From positions 12,823-76,822 of the forward strand of contig JAVBRK010000003.1 in NCBI GenBank assembly GCA_031548005.1: a DNA stretch of 64,000 nt. Reading direction: 5' to 3'. The stretch comes from BNXB01 sp031548005. GTDB lineage: Bacteria > Bacteroidota > Bacteroidia > Bacteroidales > Azobacteroidaceae. The position numbers and the translations under genes are program-made. The notes below the pieces were generated by a model. That model ran no database searches, was not told where the DNA came from, and saw only the letters and a program-made list of their open reading frames with translations. The number at the start of each line of letters is the position of its first letter. Within the stretch, counting starts at the first letter, position 1. Shown here in pieces: positions 45,289 to 54,228 of this stretch.

Positions 45289-46710
45289 TCAGTCTTTATC
45301 TTTCCAGCCGTCGGTAGCGGTTACTGCCAGCTTCAAATGCTCCTTATCTTTTCGGAGACTAACAGCAGAGGGAAATAACAGATGAGATGAAGAATAATCT
45401 ACAGCTACAGTTCCACTGGAAGTTGAAGTCGTAGTATATTGTGTTTGAATGGGAATAACCAGTAATTCGAGATTTTTATCGGGTTGTTCCTTGATTGCAT
45501 TCTGAATCATAGACGAAATATTTCCGAAACTATAGGTGTAATTATAAAAGGTAGTAGAATAAGTCGTTTTACTGTCGGCCACCTGTTTATTTTCAAAGAA
45601 AGTTTTTACCGAGTCTTTATTGATTAATAGCATTTTTAACTGATTATTATTCAGGTAATTAATTGAATCCTTTCCGGGAATTCCGAATTTGTATCCGGAG
45701 TATTCATTCCCAAAACAAGACAGAGCCAGTTTGGCATTTGTGAATTTTTTACTTCCCATTTTTTTGATGATCTCAGGAATCGGAACGGTTATTTTTGTGA
45801 AAATTCCAGCCGGAGTTTTGATGTACGTTCTTTCTTCGTTGGGCTGGAGAAGTTGTTCGTCCATAGAACTCTGATAGCTGTTCAGTTGTATGATTTCTTT
45901 GGTTACGTTAAACCGGGCTACTCCCGGTGTTATGTAAGTACTGTCGTTTCCTTTCGAATCTGCTACCGTCTTTAAACGGTTGAAATGGACATTGATGTAA
46001 GTAGCATAGGGATAAATAAGGCTTCCGCTTCCAAAGGTGCTTGCAATGTATACTCCCGGAAAGAACTGATCGAAAGCTTCCAATGAACTGTATGCGTTGG
46101 GTGCCGGCTTCAGCCATTCATTGTAAAATTTTTCAGCCAATGCGTATGGAAGTTTTATAGACAATGACTTAATATAGCTGTTCGCAGCATTGGCCGAATC
46201 GGAAACTGCAAGATTTCTTGCCGTATAGCCCTGACGCCCGAGAACCGTATTCATATCACAATATTGGGTTGGATCAATATTGGTATAATAATGTTTTTCA
46301 AGGGATTTGACTATCGGATAAACAGTTGCTTCCATCGGGGCTAAAGAATCGCCCAGATAATATTGATAAATGAGGTTCAGTACCACAGAATCCATTTTAT
46401 TCCCCACAATAGAGTCTTGTGGAGGAAAAACATTCTTAGATGGGGCGTAAAACTGGCAAATATAACTGGATTTCAGATCTCCGTAAACCGGGTCATGAAA
46501 CTCGCCTAACATCCCTTCGATGGTTTTGGCATATATAGAATCTAATTTTACAGTCGAAGCGCTCAGATAAATGGTATCGGTATAAATTCCTACCTTGTCC
46601 TGATCGGGTAATATTCCCATTCCTACATCATCAACACTGTCTTCACATGCCCACAGGATCAGAATACTGAGCAGGCTGAATAGAATGACTTTATATTTCA
46701 TATGGCGCAT
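45289..46710 (-). CDS. DUF4270 domain lipoprotein
   Basis: About 470 residues; ATG at 46710, or 46701 (MKYKVILF), with a lipoprotein signal ending LILWAC. EDSVDDVGMGILPDQDKV and GMLGEFHDPVYGDLKSSY are typical of DUF4270, a large surface- or periplasm-facing family restricted to Bacteroidota with no known function. It begins directly at the stop of the GT5-like gene, so the two are one operon. Confidence 0.87.
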   Translation of the reverse strand: MRHMKYKVILFSLLSILILWACEDSVDDVGMGILPDQDKVGIYTDTIYLSASTVKLDSIYAKTIEGMLGEFHDPVYGDLKSSYICQFYAPSKNVFPPQDSIVGNKMDSVVLNLIYQYYLGDSLAPMEATVYPIVKSLEKHYYTNIDPTQYCDMNTVLGRQGYTARNLAVSDSANAANSYIKSLSIKLPYALAEKFYNEWLKPAPNAYSSLEAFDQFFPGVYIASTFGSGSLIYPYATYINVHFNRLKTVADSKGNDSTYITPGVARFNVTKEIIQLNSYQSSMDEQLLQPNEERTYIKTPAGIFTKITVPIPEIIKKMGSKKFTNAKLALSCFGNEYSGYKFGIPGKDSINYLNNNQLKMLLINKDSVKTFFENKQVADSKTTYSTTFYNYTYSFGNISSMIQNAIKEQPDKNLELLVIPIQTQYTTTSTSSGTVAVDYSSSHLLFPSAVSLRKDKEHLKLAVTATDGWKDKD

Positions 46711-47526
46711 TTATTTTTTGAGAATCAGATTATAAAATTCATTGTAGGCATCTATATAGAGATCTGGCGACTGAAAAGGAAGAAAATGTATCCCTTCTTT
46801 TTCACCAGCATAGCTTAATAAGTTGGAATTGACGGTTTCACTCCCCTGGATTACTCCATCCGAAAAGTCGATTGCTAATTTGGATACTGCCTCGAAATCC
46901 GTATTGTCTTTTACTACCTTTAGATCGTTATTGGTTACACCATCGATTTTCAGTTTTTTAGCGAAAGATTCCGGAAAAGGCTTTTTGAAATCATCGTTGT
47001 ATACAGAATATACCACTTTGGAATTTTTGAAACAGGGATCGCCTTTGTAATGCTTTTTGATGTACAATGGAGCCAGAGCTGTCATCCAGCCGTGGCAATG
47101 AATCAGATCGGGAACCCACCGGAGTTTCTTGACGGTTTCCATCACTCCCCGGATGTAAAATATACTCCGCTCGTCGTTGTCGTCGAATTCTACTCCGTCA
47201 TCGTCCGCCAAGGTATTTCTGCGTTGAAAAAAATCTTCATTATCAATAAAGTAGATCTGCATACGGGCTGATTGAATGGATGCCACCTTAATGATCAGAG
47301 GATGGTCCGTGTCATTGATAATCAGATTCATCCCGGATAAACGGATGACTTCGTGTAACTGGTTCCGGCGCTCGTTTATACTGCCGAATTTAGGGACAAA
47401 GGTCCTGATTTCCTTTCCTTTATCCTGAATGCCTTGTGGTAGGTAACGACCAATGGTGGAGATTTCTGTTTCCGGGAGATAAGGTGTTATTTCTGATGTT
47501 ATGAATAGTATTCTTTTAGCGTCCAT
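46711..47526 (-). CDS. Truncated glycogen/starch synthase-like protein (GT5 N-terminal domain only)
   Basis: 271 residues against about 470-550 for full GlgA. Only the N-terminal Rossmann domain of GT5 is present (LFITSEITPYLPETEISTIG, DLIHCHGWMTALAPLYI, VVYSVYNDD); the C-terminal nucleotide-binding domain with the catalytic E-x7-E is absent. The frame ends naturally, without sign of a recent frameshift. Such short forms occur in other Bacteroidota beside DUF4270 and panC, so it is probably a conserved protein, not decay. Catalysis on its own is doubtful. Confidence 0.85.
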   Translation of the reverse strand: MDAKRILFITSEITPYLPETEISTIGRYLPQGIQDKGKEIRTFVPKFGSINERRNQLHEVIRLSGMNLIINDTDHPLIIKVASIQSARMQIYFIDNEDFFQRRNTLADDDGVEFDDNDERSIFYIRGVMETVKKLRWVPDLIHCHGWMTALAPLYIKKHYKGDPCFKNSKVVYSVYNDDFKKPFPESFAKKLKIDGVTNNDLKVVKDNTDFEAVSKLAIDFSDGVIQGSETVNSNLLSYAGEKEGIHFLPFQSPDLYIDAYNEFYNLILKK

Positions 47527-47563
47527 TCTGAATTAATTAAACCTATACTCTTGATTTACGCTG

Positions 47564-47655
47564 CAAAGATACTAAAAAAAATGCCATGAAAATCAAAACA
47601 GAACGCTAATTACTCTCAATATTGCTTAAGATTCGTATTAAAATATGTAGTTTTG
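47564..47655. promoter_or_regulatory. Divergent -7 boxes for the GT5-like gene (minus) and panC (plus)
   Basis: Minus strand: TATCTTTG (plus-strand 47564-47571), 38 nt before its ATG. Plus strand: TAGTTTTG (47648-47655), 20 nt before the panC ATG. No strong -33 elements. Confidence 0.5.
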
Positions 47656-47674
47656 TGCTGTTAATTATTAAAAT

Positions 47675-48517
47675 ATGGAAATATCAATAACGATCAGGCG
47701 CTTGCAGGCCTTATTAGATAGCTGCAGACGTGAAAATAAAACCATCGGATTAGTACCTACCATGGGCGCTTTGCATCAGGGACACCTGGAGCTCGCGAAG
47801 CGTTGTGTAGTGGAAAATGATGTCTGTGTAGTCAGTATTTTTGTGAATCCGACCCAATTCAATGACAAAAATGATTTGTTGAAATATCCCCGGATGCTGG
47901 AGGCTGATTGTGATTTACTCGGGCAGACCGGCTGCCGGTTTGTTTTTGCTCCTTCGGTAGAGGAAATGTATCCCAAGGAAGATACCCGGCAGTTCGATTT
48001 TGGAACGTTGGACCGGGTGATGGAAGGACGGTTCCGGCCGGGACATTTCAATGGAGTGGCCCAAATTGTGAGTAAATTGTTTGATGCAGTAAAACCGGAT
48101 CGGGCTTATTTTGGAGAAAAAGACTTCCAGCAACTGGCAGTCATCCGTGAAATGACCAAGATGCTGGGGTATCCTATAGACATAATTCCTTGTCCGATTG
48201 TGAGGGAGGCGGATGGATTGGCTATGAGCAGCCGCAATATGCGTCTGACCCCGGGGCAACGGAAGGAATCCGTTAAAATTTCCGGGGCCTTGTTCGAGAG
48301 TAAGAATCTGAAAAGCCGGATGGGGGTCAAAGACTTGAAACAGTGGGTCGTTGAAACCGTAGATCTTTCTCCGGAACTGGAAACGGAGTACTTCGAAATT
48401 GTAGATGGAAATACATTGGAATCCATTGATTCCTGGGCTGACTCGGATGATCCTGTCGGCTGTATTGCCGTTTTCTGCGGAGCCGTCCGATTGATCGACA
48501 ATATCAGGTATGATTGA
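47675..48517 (+). CDS. panC: Pantothenate synthetase
   Basis: 280 residues, the usual PanC length. VPTMGALHQGH carries the nucleotidyltransferase HIGH-like motif; FVNPTQF and YFGEKDFQQ are further signatures. It condenses pantoate and beta-alanine with ATP. panD, which supplies beta-alanine, follows 185 bp later with its own promoter. Confidence 0.97.
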   Translation: MEISITIRRLQALLDSCRRENKTIGLVPTMGALHQGHLELAKRCVVENDVCVVSIFVNPTQFNDKNDLLKYPRMLEADCDLLGQTGCRFVFAPSVEEMYPKEDTRQFDFGTLDRVMEGRFRPGHFNGVAQIVSKLFDAVKPDRAYFGEKDFQQLAVIREMTKMLGYPIDIIPCPIVREADGLAMSSRNMRLTPGQRKESVKISGALFESKNLKSRMGVKDLKQWVVETVDLSPELETEYFEIVDGNTLESIDSWADSDDPVGCIAVFCGAVRLIDNIRYD

Positions 48518-48648
48518 AATTACAGTTGATGATTATCAATCCCTGCTCTGGAGAAGACGGATTGCAGGAGGCTATTGAATATTCTAAAACTCTTTTGGGC
48601 CGGTATGCGTTAAATAAGAGAAGTAATGCTCTATTCCTAAAAATGTAT

Positions 48649-48656
48649 TAACTTTG
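48649..48656 (+). promoter_or_regulatory. -7 box of panD
   Basis: TAACTTTG, 47 nt before the panD ATG; no clear -33. The rest of the 185-bp panC-panD spacer holds nothing recognised. Confidence 0.5.
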
Positions 48657-48702
48657 CAGTAGAAATTTAGAATGCTTTTCCTATTCTCTAATTTATTTTA
48701 GC

Positions 48703-49053
48703 ATGTATATTGAAGTAGTAAAATCCAAATTGCACCGGGTTACAGTAACTGAAGCGAATCTCAATTATATAGGAAGTGTTACCATCGATCAGGATTTGAT
48801 GGATGCTGCCAATCTGATTGAAGGCGAGAAAGTGCAAATCGTTAATAATAACAATGGGGAGCGGTTGGAAACGTATGTGATTAAAGGAGAGAGGGGATCC
48901 GGAATGATCTGCCTGAATGGAGCGGCTGCCAGAAAAGTACAGCCTGGGGATATCATTATTATCATGGCTTATGCCTGGATGGAAATGGACGAAGCCAAAA
49001 AATTTACTCCGGCGGTTGTTTTTCCTGATACGGTGACAAATAAGATTGTCTGA
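48703..49053 (+). CDS. panD: Aspartate 1-decarboxylase (pyruvoyl-dependent)
   Basis: 116 residues, made as a proenzyme that self-cleaves between G24 and S25 (NYIGSVTID) to give the pyruvoyl cofactor. NGAAARKVQPGDIIIIMAY is diagnostic. Produces beta-alanine for PanC. Confidence 0.97.
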   Translation: MYIEVVKSKLHRVTVTEANLNYIGSVTIDQDLMDAANLIEGEKVQIVNNNNGERLETYVIKGERGSGMICLNGAAARKVQPGDIIIIMAYAWMEMDEAKKFTPAVVFPDTVTNKIV

Positions 49054-49106
49054 AATACAGGAAAATATCCTTGATTTTTCTTTAATAAAAAACCATTAGA
49101 ATTGTT

Positions 49107-50006
49107 ATGCTTGATTTTCAGGAAGTTGTCGTCGAGGACAAAGAGAAATTAAACCAATTCCTTTTCAAAAACACCTTCAGGAATTGTGATTACTCCTTTT
49201 CAAATATTTATTGTTGGGCTTTGAGGTACAAAACAACCTATGCAATGGAATCAGGATTTCTGTTCCTGAGGTTTTATGCCGGTGGAAAGAAAGCCGGGTA
49301 TATTTATCCTCTGGGCGACGGTTGCCTGAAAACAGCCATTGAGATCATGATCAAAGACTCGGAAGAACGGAACGAACCGTTCCGGATGTATGCACTTACG
49401 AGGGAGATGTATGAAAATGTAGAGGCCCTGTTTCCCGGAAGATTTAATTATCAGTCCAAAGATTCCTGGTTTGAGTATATTTACAATACGGAAGACCTGA
49501 TTACCCTGACAGGTAAAAAATTTCAGCCGAAACGGAATCATATCAATAAATTCAAAAAAACATACGCTTATGAGTATCTCCCGATTACAAAGGATCTGAT
49601 TCCCGGCTGCCTGGAACTTTATTCCAAATGGTGCAGGGAAAATGGAGGATGTGAAGATCCATCGCTGATCGACGAAAGAATTTCTGTCGAACGGGCGTTT
49701 GCAAATTTTGAAGAATTGGGACTGACCGGGGGGGCTTTGCGGGTAGACGGCAATATTGTAGCTTATTCATACGGACAGCCTCTGACAGCAGATACTTTCG
49801 GAGTGCATGCGGAAAAGTCTTTGTACGAGATCGACGGTGGATTCAGCATGATTAATCAGCAATTTGCCGAGCATGTATGTGCCGGATATGCCTATATGAA
49901 CCGGGAAGAAGATCTGGGATTGGAATCGTTAAGGAAGGCGAAAATGTCATATCATCCGGCTATCTTGCTGGAAAAAGGGTTTATAACTGAAAATGTGAAT
50001 TCATGA
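49107..50006 (+). CDS. DUF2156 family protein (GNAT-fold, lysyltransferase-like)
   Basis: 299 residues. NQFLFKNTFRNCDYSFSNIY, KFQPKRNHINKFKKTYAYEY and GGFSMINQQFAEHV fit DUF2156, related to the C-terminal domain of phosphatidylglycerol lysyltransferases (aminoacyl-tRNA-dependent transfer). No membrane domain is attached, unlike MprF, so the protein is soluble. Its stop overlaps the next gene by 4 bp. Confidence 0.85.
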   Translation: MLDFQEVVVEDKEKLNQFLFKNTFRNCDYSFSNIYCWALRYKTTYAMESGFLFLRFYAGGKKAGYIYPLGDGCLKTAIEIMIKDSEERNEPFRMYALTREMYENVEALFPGRFNYQSKDSWFEYIYNTEDLITLTGKKFQPKRNHINKFKKTYAYEYLPITKDLIPGCLELYSKWCRENGGCEDPSLIDERISVERAFANFEELGLTGGALRVDGNIVAYSYGQPLTADTFGVHAEKSLYEIDGGFSMINQQFAEHVCAGYAYMNREEDLGLESLRKAKMSYHPAILLEKGFITENVNS

Positions 50007-50851
50007 TCCGGTATGCAACAGGAGCAGATCAACCAGGGCTAATGGAGATGTGGAAACTTTGTTTTCCGTCTGATTCCGGGAACTTCCGGAAATTTTATTT
50101 CGACCGGGTTTACCGGAGTGAAGAAACCCTGGCTTTCCTGGAAAGTAATCGCCCTGTAGCATCCCTTCAAATGATACCTTATCAGATGAAAATTCATGGA
50201 AAGTCCTATGTTACCGGATATATTTCCGGAGCGATGACCCATCCGGAGTTTCAGCGTAGAGGTTATATGAACAGTTTGCTTCAGATTGCTTTTGAGGAAA
50301 TGAGAAAAAATAAATTCAGCTTCTCATTCCTGATTCCTCAGGAAGACCGTCTGTTTTCCTATTATGCCCGGTATGGGTATGAAAAGGCATTTCCGAGAAA
50401 AAAAATAGTCCTTAAGCCGGAAATAACACTCCCTGTAGATCCGGAAATACGATATTACGACCAGTACCCGGATGAAGACTCATGTGGGTTGCTGTATGAT
50501 CTGTATCGTCGCTTTCTCGACCGGATGAATAACGTGGTACTGAAATCCAGGGAGCAATTTCAGAATATATTAGTTGATCTGTTTCTGGATGAAGGGGCCG
50601 TTTTTGCCGGAGAATCAGCCATGGCTTTGGTCATTGCCCGGGATGCTTCAGTTCAGGTGAAAGAATTGCTTTATAGCGACGATGAATCCAGGAAGGAGTT
50701 ATTAGCTGCGATTGGTGAAAGAAATCCTGGCAAAGATCTGGAAATTACACTTTCCGGCTGTGAAGAAGGGATATACTATGGCATGCTCAAATCTTTCGAT
50801 GTCTCTTTCAATCTTCCTCCGGATATTTATATGAGCATGATGCTCGATTAA
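50003..50851 (+). CDS. GNAT family N-acetyltransferase
   Basis: 282 residues. An N-terminal GNAT domain contains the acetyl-CoA loop HPEFQRRGYMNSLL, and a C-terminal extension resembles Eis-type multidomain acetyltransferases. Coupled to the DUF2156 gene by ATGA overlap; a MATE exporter follows after 13 bp, so the three may be one transcript. Substrate unknown. Confidence 0.85.
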   Translation: MIRYATGADQPGLMEMWKLCFPSDSGNFRKFYFDRVYRSEETLAFLESNRPVASLQMIPYQMKIHGKSYVTGYISGAMTHPEFQRRGYMNSLLQIAFEEMRKNKFSFSFLIPQEDRLFSYYARYGYEKAFPRKKIVLKPEITLPVDPEIRYYDQYPDEDSCGLLYDLYRRFLDRMNNVVLKSREQFQNILVDLFLDEGAVFAGESAMALVIARDASVQVKELLYSDDESRKELLAAIGERNPGKDLEITLSGCEEGIYYGMLKSFDVSFNLPPDIYMSMMLD

Positions 50852-50864
50852 ATTATAGCTTTAA

Positions 50865-52190
50865 GTGAAATATTCTTACTCCCAGATATGGAAAGTGGCG
50901 TATCCGATATTGCTGACCCTTTTGGTTCAGAATCTGATACAGGTGATCGGTACGGCTTTTTTAGGACGTGTCGGTGAAGTAGAACTGGGGGCTTCGGCTA
51001 TTGCCGGTATTTTCTATATTACTGTATTTATGCTGGCTTTCGGTTTCAGTACAGGGTCTCAAATCCTGATCGGTCGTCGGAACGGAGAGCAGAATTACGA
51101 TAAAATCGGCGAAATCGTGGTACATGGCTGCCTGTTCTTACTTCTTCTGGCTACTTTTATGTTTTTTCTCACCCGGTCGATGTCCGGGACTATTCTTGGA
51201 GGCCTGATCACTTCCCCACATGTACTGGAGGCTGCGTTGGACTATCTCGACTGGCGTATTTACGGATTATTTTTTTCGTGTATCAATGTGATGTTCCGGG
51301 CGTTTTATGTTGGGATTACAAAGACCAAAGTGTTATCTCTCAATGCCATTCTTATGGCCCTGACGAATGTGATATTCGATTACCTACTGATTTTTGGGAA
51401 TGGAGGATTTCCGAAGATGGGTATTGCCGGGGCGGCGATCTCTCCGGTTATATCCGAGGCTGTTTCTGTGTTATTTTTTATAATTTATACCGGATCTGTT
51501 ATCAATCTGAAAAAGTATGGCTTCCGGGGAATCCGGATCAAAAATCTCCAGGTTGTTAAAAATATCCTCAATGTTTCACTATCCTTGATGATTCAGTATT
51601 TTCTGTCTCTGGGAACCTGGTTATTTTTTTTCTTAGCGATAGAGCATATGGGAGAGACTCCATTGGCAATTTCCAATGTAATCCGGAGCTTGTACATGAT
51701 TATTTCCATTCCGATTTTTGCCCTGGGGGCAACTGCCAATACTTTGGTCAGTAATACGATCGGGTCGGGTAGGAAGGAGGAGGTGATCCCTTTGATCTGG
51801 AAAATAGCACGAATGAGCCTCTTTATTATGGGGTGGATGATCACCGTCATATTGTTATTCCCGACAGCCGTTTTGTCTATTTATACTTCCGACATGGAAT
51901 TGGTCAATGCTTCCGCGCCTTCGCTTTATGTCATTCTTGGAGCGCTTCCGGTTGTTGCTGTTTCGAGTGTTTTTTTTAATTCGGTTTCAGGAACGGGTAA
52001 TACCCGGACAGCTTTGGTGATCGAGGTGGTCACCTTATCGGTTTATATTCTCTATATGTGGTTCGTTACCTCCTACCTGCATGCCCCTCTATCCGTTTGC
52101 TGGACCACTGAACTGGTTTACTGGGGAGGTATTCTCGTCTGGAGTTTTATCTATATGAAGAAGGGAAACTGGCAAAACCGGAAGATCTGA
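50865..52190 (+). CDS. MATE family efflux transporter (second copy)
   Basis: 441 residues, about 12 membrane helices, beginning at GTG 50865. YPILLTLLVQNLIQVIGTAF and the GELGASAIAG-like region mark a MATE protein of a different subgroup from the one at 5833. It ends 5 bp before the convergent miaA stop. Substrate unknown. Confidence 0.92.
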   Translation: MKYSYSQIWKVAYPILLTLLVQNLIQVIGTAFLGRVGEVELGASAIAGIFYITVFMLAFGFSTGSQILIGRRNGEQNYDKIGEIVVHGCLFLLLLATFMFFLTRSMSGTILGGLITSPHVLEAALDYLDWRIYGLFFSCINVMFRAFYVGITKTKVLSLNAILMALTNVIFDYLLIFGNGGFPKMGIAGAAISPVISEAVSVLFFIIYTGSVINLKKYGFRGIRIKNLQVVKNILNVSLSLMIQYFLSLGTWLFFFLAIEHMGETPLAISNVIRSLYMIISIPIFALGATANTLVSNTIGSGRKEEVIPLIWKIARMSLFIMGWMITVILLFPTAVLSIYTSDMELVNASAPSLYVILGALPVVAVSSVFFNSVSGTGNTRTALVIEVVTLSVYILYMWFVTSYLHAPLSVCWTTELVYWGGILVWSFIYMKKGNWQNRKI

Positions 52191-52195
52191 GAAAA

Positions 52196-53113
52196 TTATG
52201 GTGATTGAAGGAGTTGTCGGACAATTTCGACTTTTTCAGCATCGGGAACAACAGCATCGATCCAATGAATTTTGAATCCGCGGCGTTCCATCCCCCGGAA
52301 CCAGGTCATTTGCCGCTTAGAGAACTGATGGATGGCGATTTCTAATTGCCGGTACATTTCATCATAACTGAGTTCCCCGATAATGTGCTGAGTCAGGAAT
52401 TTATATTCCAGGCCGTAGTAGATCAATTCTTCGGGAGTGACTCCGGAATCGAGTAATCTATTGATTTCGTTCAGCATACCATTGTCGAGCCGGGATTTCA
52501 GTCTGCTGCTGATCTTTTCCCTTCGCATTTCCCGGTCGATACTGATACCGATTATTAAACTCCCGATCGGATGAAAGTGGGTTTCCTCCGGTTGGTTCGT
52601 CAGGTAATATTCTTCGATTTCAATGGCCCGGATGGCCCGCTGGGCGGAATCGAGATCCGTTTTATTATGCAATCTTTTACAGGAGGAGAGAATCGACTCC
52701 AATTCTTTCAGGTCTTTTTCTTTGAGTCGCTCGCGAAGTTCCGGGTTTTCCGGCACATCCAGCAATTTATATCCCTTCAGTACAGACTCGATATAGAGTC
52801 CGGTACCTCCACAAAGTACCGGTAATTTCCCTTTCTTCCGGATCTGGTCGTATGCTTTATGAAAGTCGTGCTGATATTCAAATACATTGTATTTTTCACC
52901 TGGATTACAAATGTCGATGAGGTGGTAGGCCACTGGTTTTCCATTCACGACGTATTCATCAAGATCTTTTCCGGTACCAAGCGTCATGCCCCGGTACAAC
53001 TGGCGTGAGTCGGCGCTGATTATTTCCGTATCGAGTGCAGCAGCCAGCCTGGCAGCAAAACCTGTTTTTCCCGATGCTGTTGGTCCTAGTATAGTGATTA
53101 ATTCGAAACTCAT
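52196..53113 (-). CDS. miaA: tRNA dimethylallyltransferase
   Basis: 305 residues. P-loop GPTASGKT near the N-terminus, SADSRQLYRGM, and the GGTGLYIESVLKG motif are diagnostic. It prenylates A37 of tRNAs reading UNN codons. It is the last gene of a leftward run whose first three members are glycosyltransferases, with a 4-bp overlap, an unexpected pairing for a tRNA-modifying enzyme. Confidence 0.96.
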   Translation of the reverse strand: MSFELITILGPTASGKTGFAARLAAALDTEIISADSRQLYRGMTLGTGKDLDEYVVNGKPVAYHLIDICNPGEKYNVFEYQHDFHKAYDQIRKKGKLPVLCGGTGLYIESVLKGYKLLDVPENPELRERLKEKDLKELESILSSCKRLHNKTDLDSAQRAIRAIEIEEYYLTNQPEETHFHPIGSLIIGISIDREMRREKISSRLKSRLDNGMLNEINRLLDSGVTPEELIYYGLEYKFLTQHIIGELSYDEMYRQLEIAIHQFSKRQMTWFRGMERRGFKIHWIDAVVPDAEKVEIVRQLLQSP

Positions 53114-54228
53114 CTGCTGTTTTTCTCCGGTTTATACTGTGTAAAGTTGTCGATCAATAACCGGGCGCTGGATTCTACAGACAGTTTCTCCCGTTGTTCG
53201 ATACAAGATCCGACATATAATTCCTGGTTTTCTACCAGTTCGTTAAGATCGGATTCATCCCAGTTGTTTTTTGCAATACCCAGCCGGTTGTCCCGTATAA
53301 ATAATGCTGTTGAGGGAACCATATTGGTTATTACAGGGGTTCCGCAGACAATAGCTTCGGGAATAGATACCATATTCAGGTCTTGCTTCGTATCTACCAG
53401 CATGGCTGTTGATGCGGATACCAGCTTTCCCAACTCTTCATGAGGCTTATACCCTAATAATTGTATATTATTTTGTAAACCGAGTGTTTCGACTTGTTTT
53501 TTTATTTCATTTTCAAGTTCTCCTTTTCCGACAATGAGCAACTGAAAATCTTTCCGGTTATACTTAGACAAAAAGCGATGGAACTTCTCGATAATACTTC
53601 CGATATTTTTTCTTGGTATAAGTTGTGAGACCACGATGAACTGATTCTTTTTTTTATCTGTGACGACAAACTTACGGAGGTTGACCCCATGTTCGACAAT
53701 GGTATCTGAAATATTAGTTACATATTGTTTTATAAAATCTCTGGCTTCACCAGATCGCGGAACAACCAATGTTTTTTGGAAAAACGCCCTGACAATCACA
53801 TTATACCATATTCGGGAAGGAATTTTCTTTAGTAGTTTGGGGTGAATATTCATTTCATGCCAGATCAGCGTGTTTCCGGGAGAAATAAGCGCTGCAACAA
53901 AAGATGGAATGGCGAATAGTTCGCTTGAAATGATCAGATCGAAATTCTTGCCGTATTTTTTCAGGTAGGAAACTAATCCCAATTGCAACGGAAGGACTCC
54001 GGTCCGGAATAATTTTTTAAAAGAAGTTTTTTGAAAAATAACTTCAAAGTCATAAAACTCGTTTCCGGATGGTTTATAATCTTCTGCTGCAATCAAAGTA
54101 ACATCGTGCCCCAGGTTTTTAAATCCGAGTCCCAGATTATAGATCATACAATCTTTAATGGAATCGACAACCGGAATAACATTTTTTTCCGAAGTTCTTA
54201 GAATGGAGTTTAGAATCAATATTTTCAT
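53110..54228 (-). CDS. Glycosyltransferase family 4 protein
   Basis: 372 residues with the GT-B fold of GT4. The C-terminal nucleotide-sugar domain begins IVVSQLIPRKNIGSIIEKF and holds LLIVGKGELENEI and the E-x7-E region SIPEAIVCGTPVI. Coupled by 4-bp overlaps to the genes on both sides. Probably adds one sugar to a surface polysaccharide or lipopolysaccharide; donor and acceptor unknown. Confidence 0.88.
   Translation of the reverse strand: MKILILNSILRTSEKNVIPVVDSIKDCMIYNLGLGFKNLGHDVTLIAAEDYKPSGNEFYDFEVIFQKTSFKKLFRTGVLPLQLGLVSYLKKYGKNFDLIISSELFAIPSFVAALISPGNTLIWHEMNIHPKLLKKIPSRIWYNVIVRAFFQKTLVVPRSGEARDFIKQYVTNISDTIVEHGVNLRKFVVTDKKKNQFIVVSQLIPRKNIGSIIEKFHRFLSKYNRKDFQLLIVGKGELENEIKKQVETLGLQNNIQLLGYKPHEELGKLVSASTAMLVDTKQDLNMVSIPEAIVCGTPVITNMVPSTALFIRDNRLGIAKNNWDESDLNELVENQELYVGSCIEQREKLSVESSARLLIDNFTQYKPEKNSR

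Noticed and set aside
46711..47526. Short GT5 gene considered as a frameshifted pseudogene
   Set aside because: The sequence after its stop is a proper DUF4270 start, not a displaced GT1 domain, so the short length looks native.
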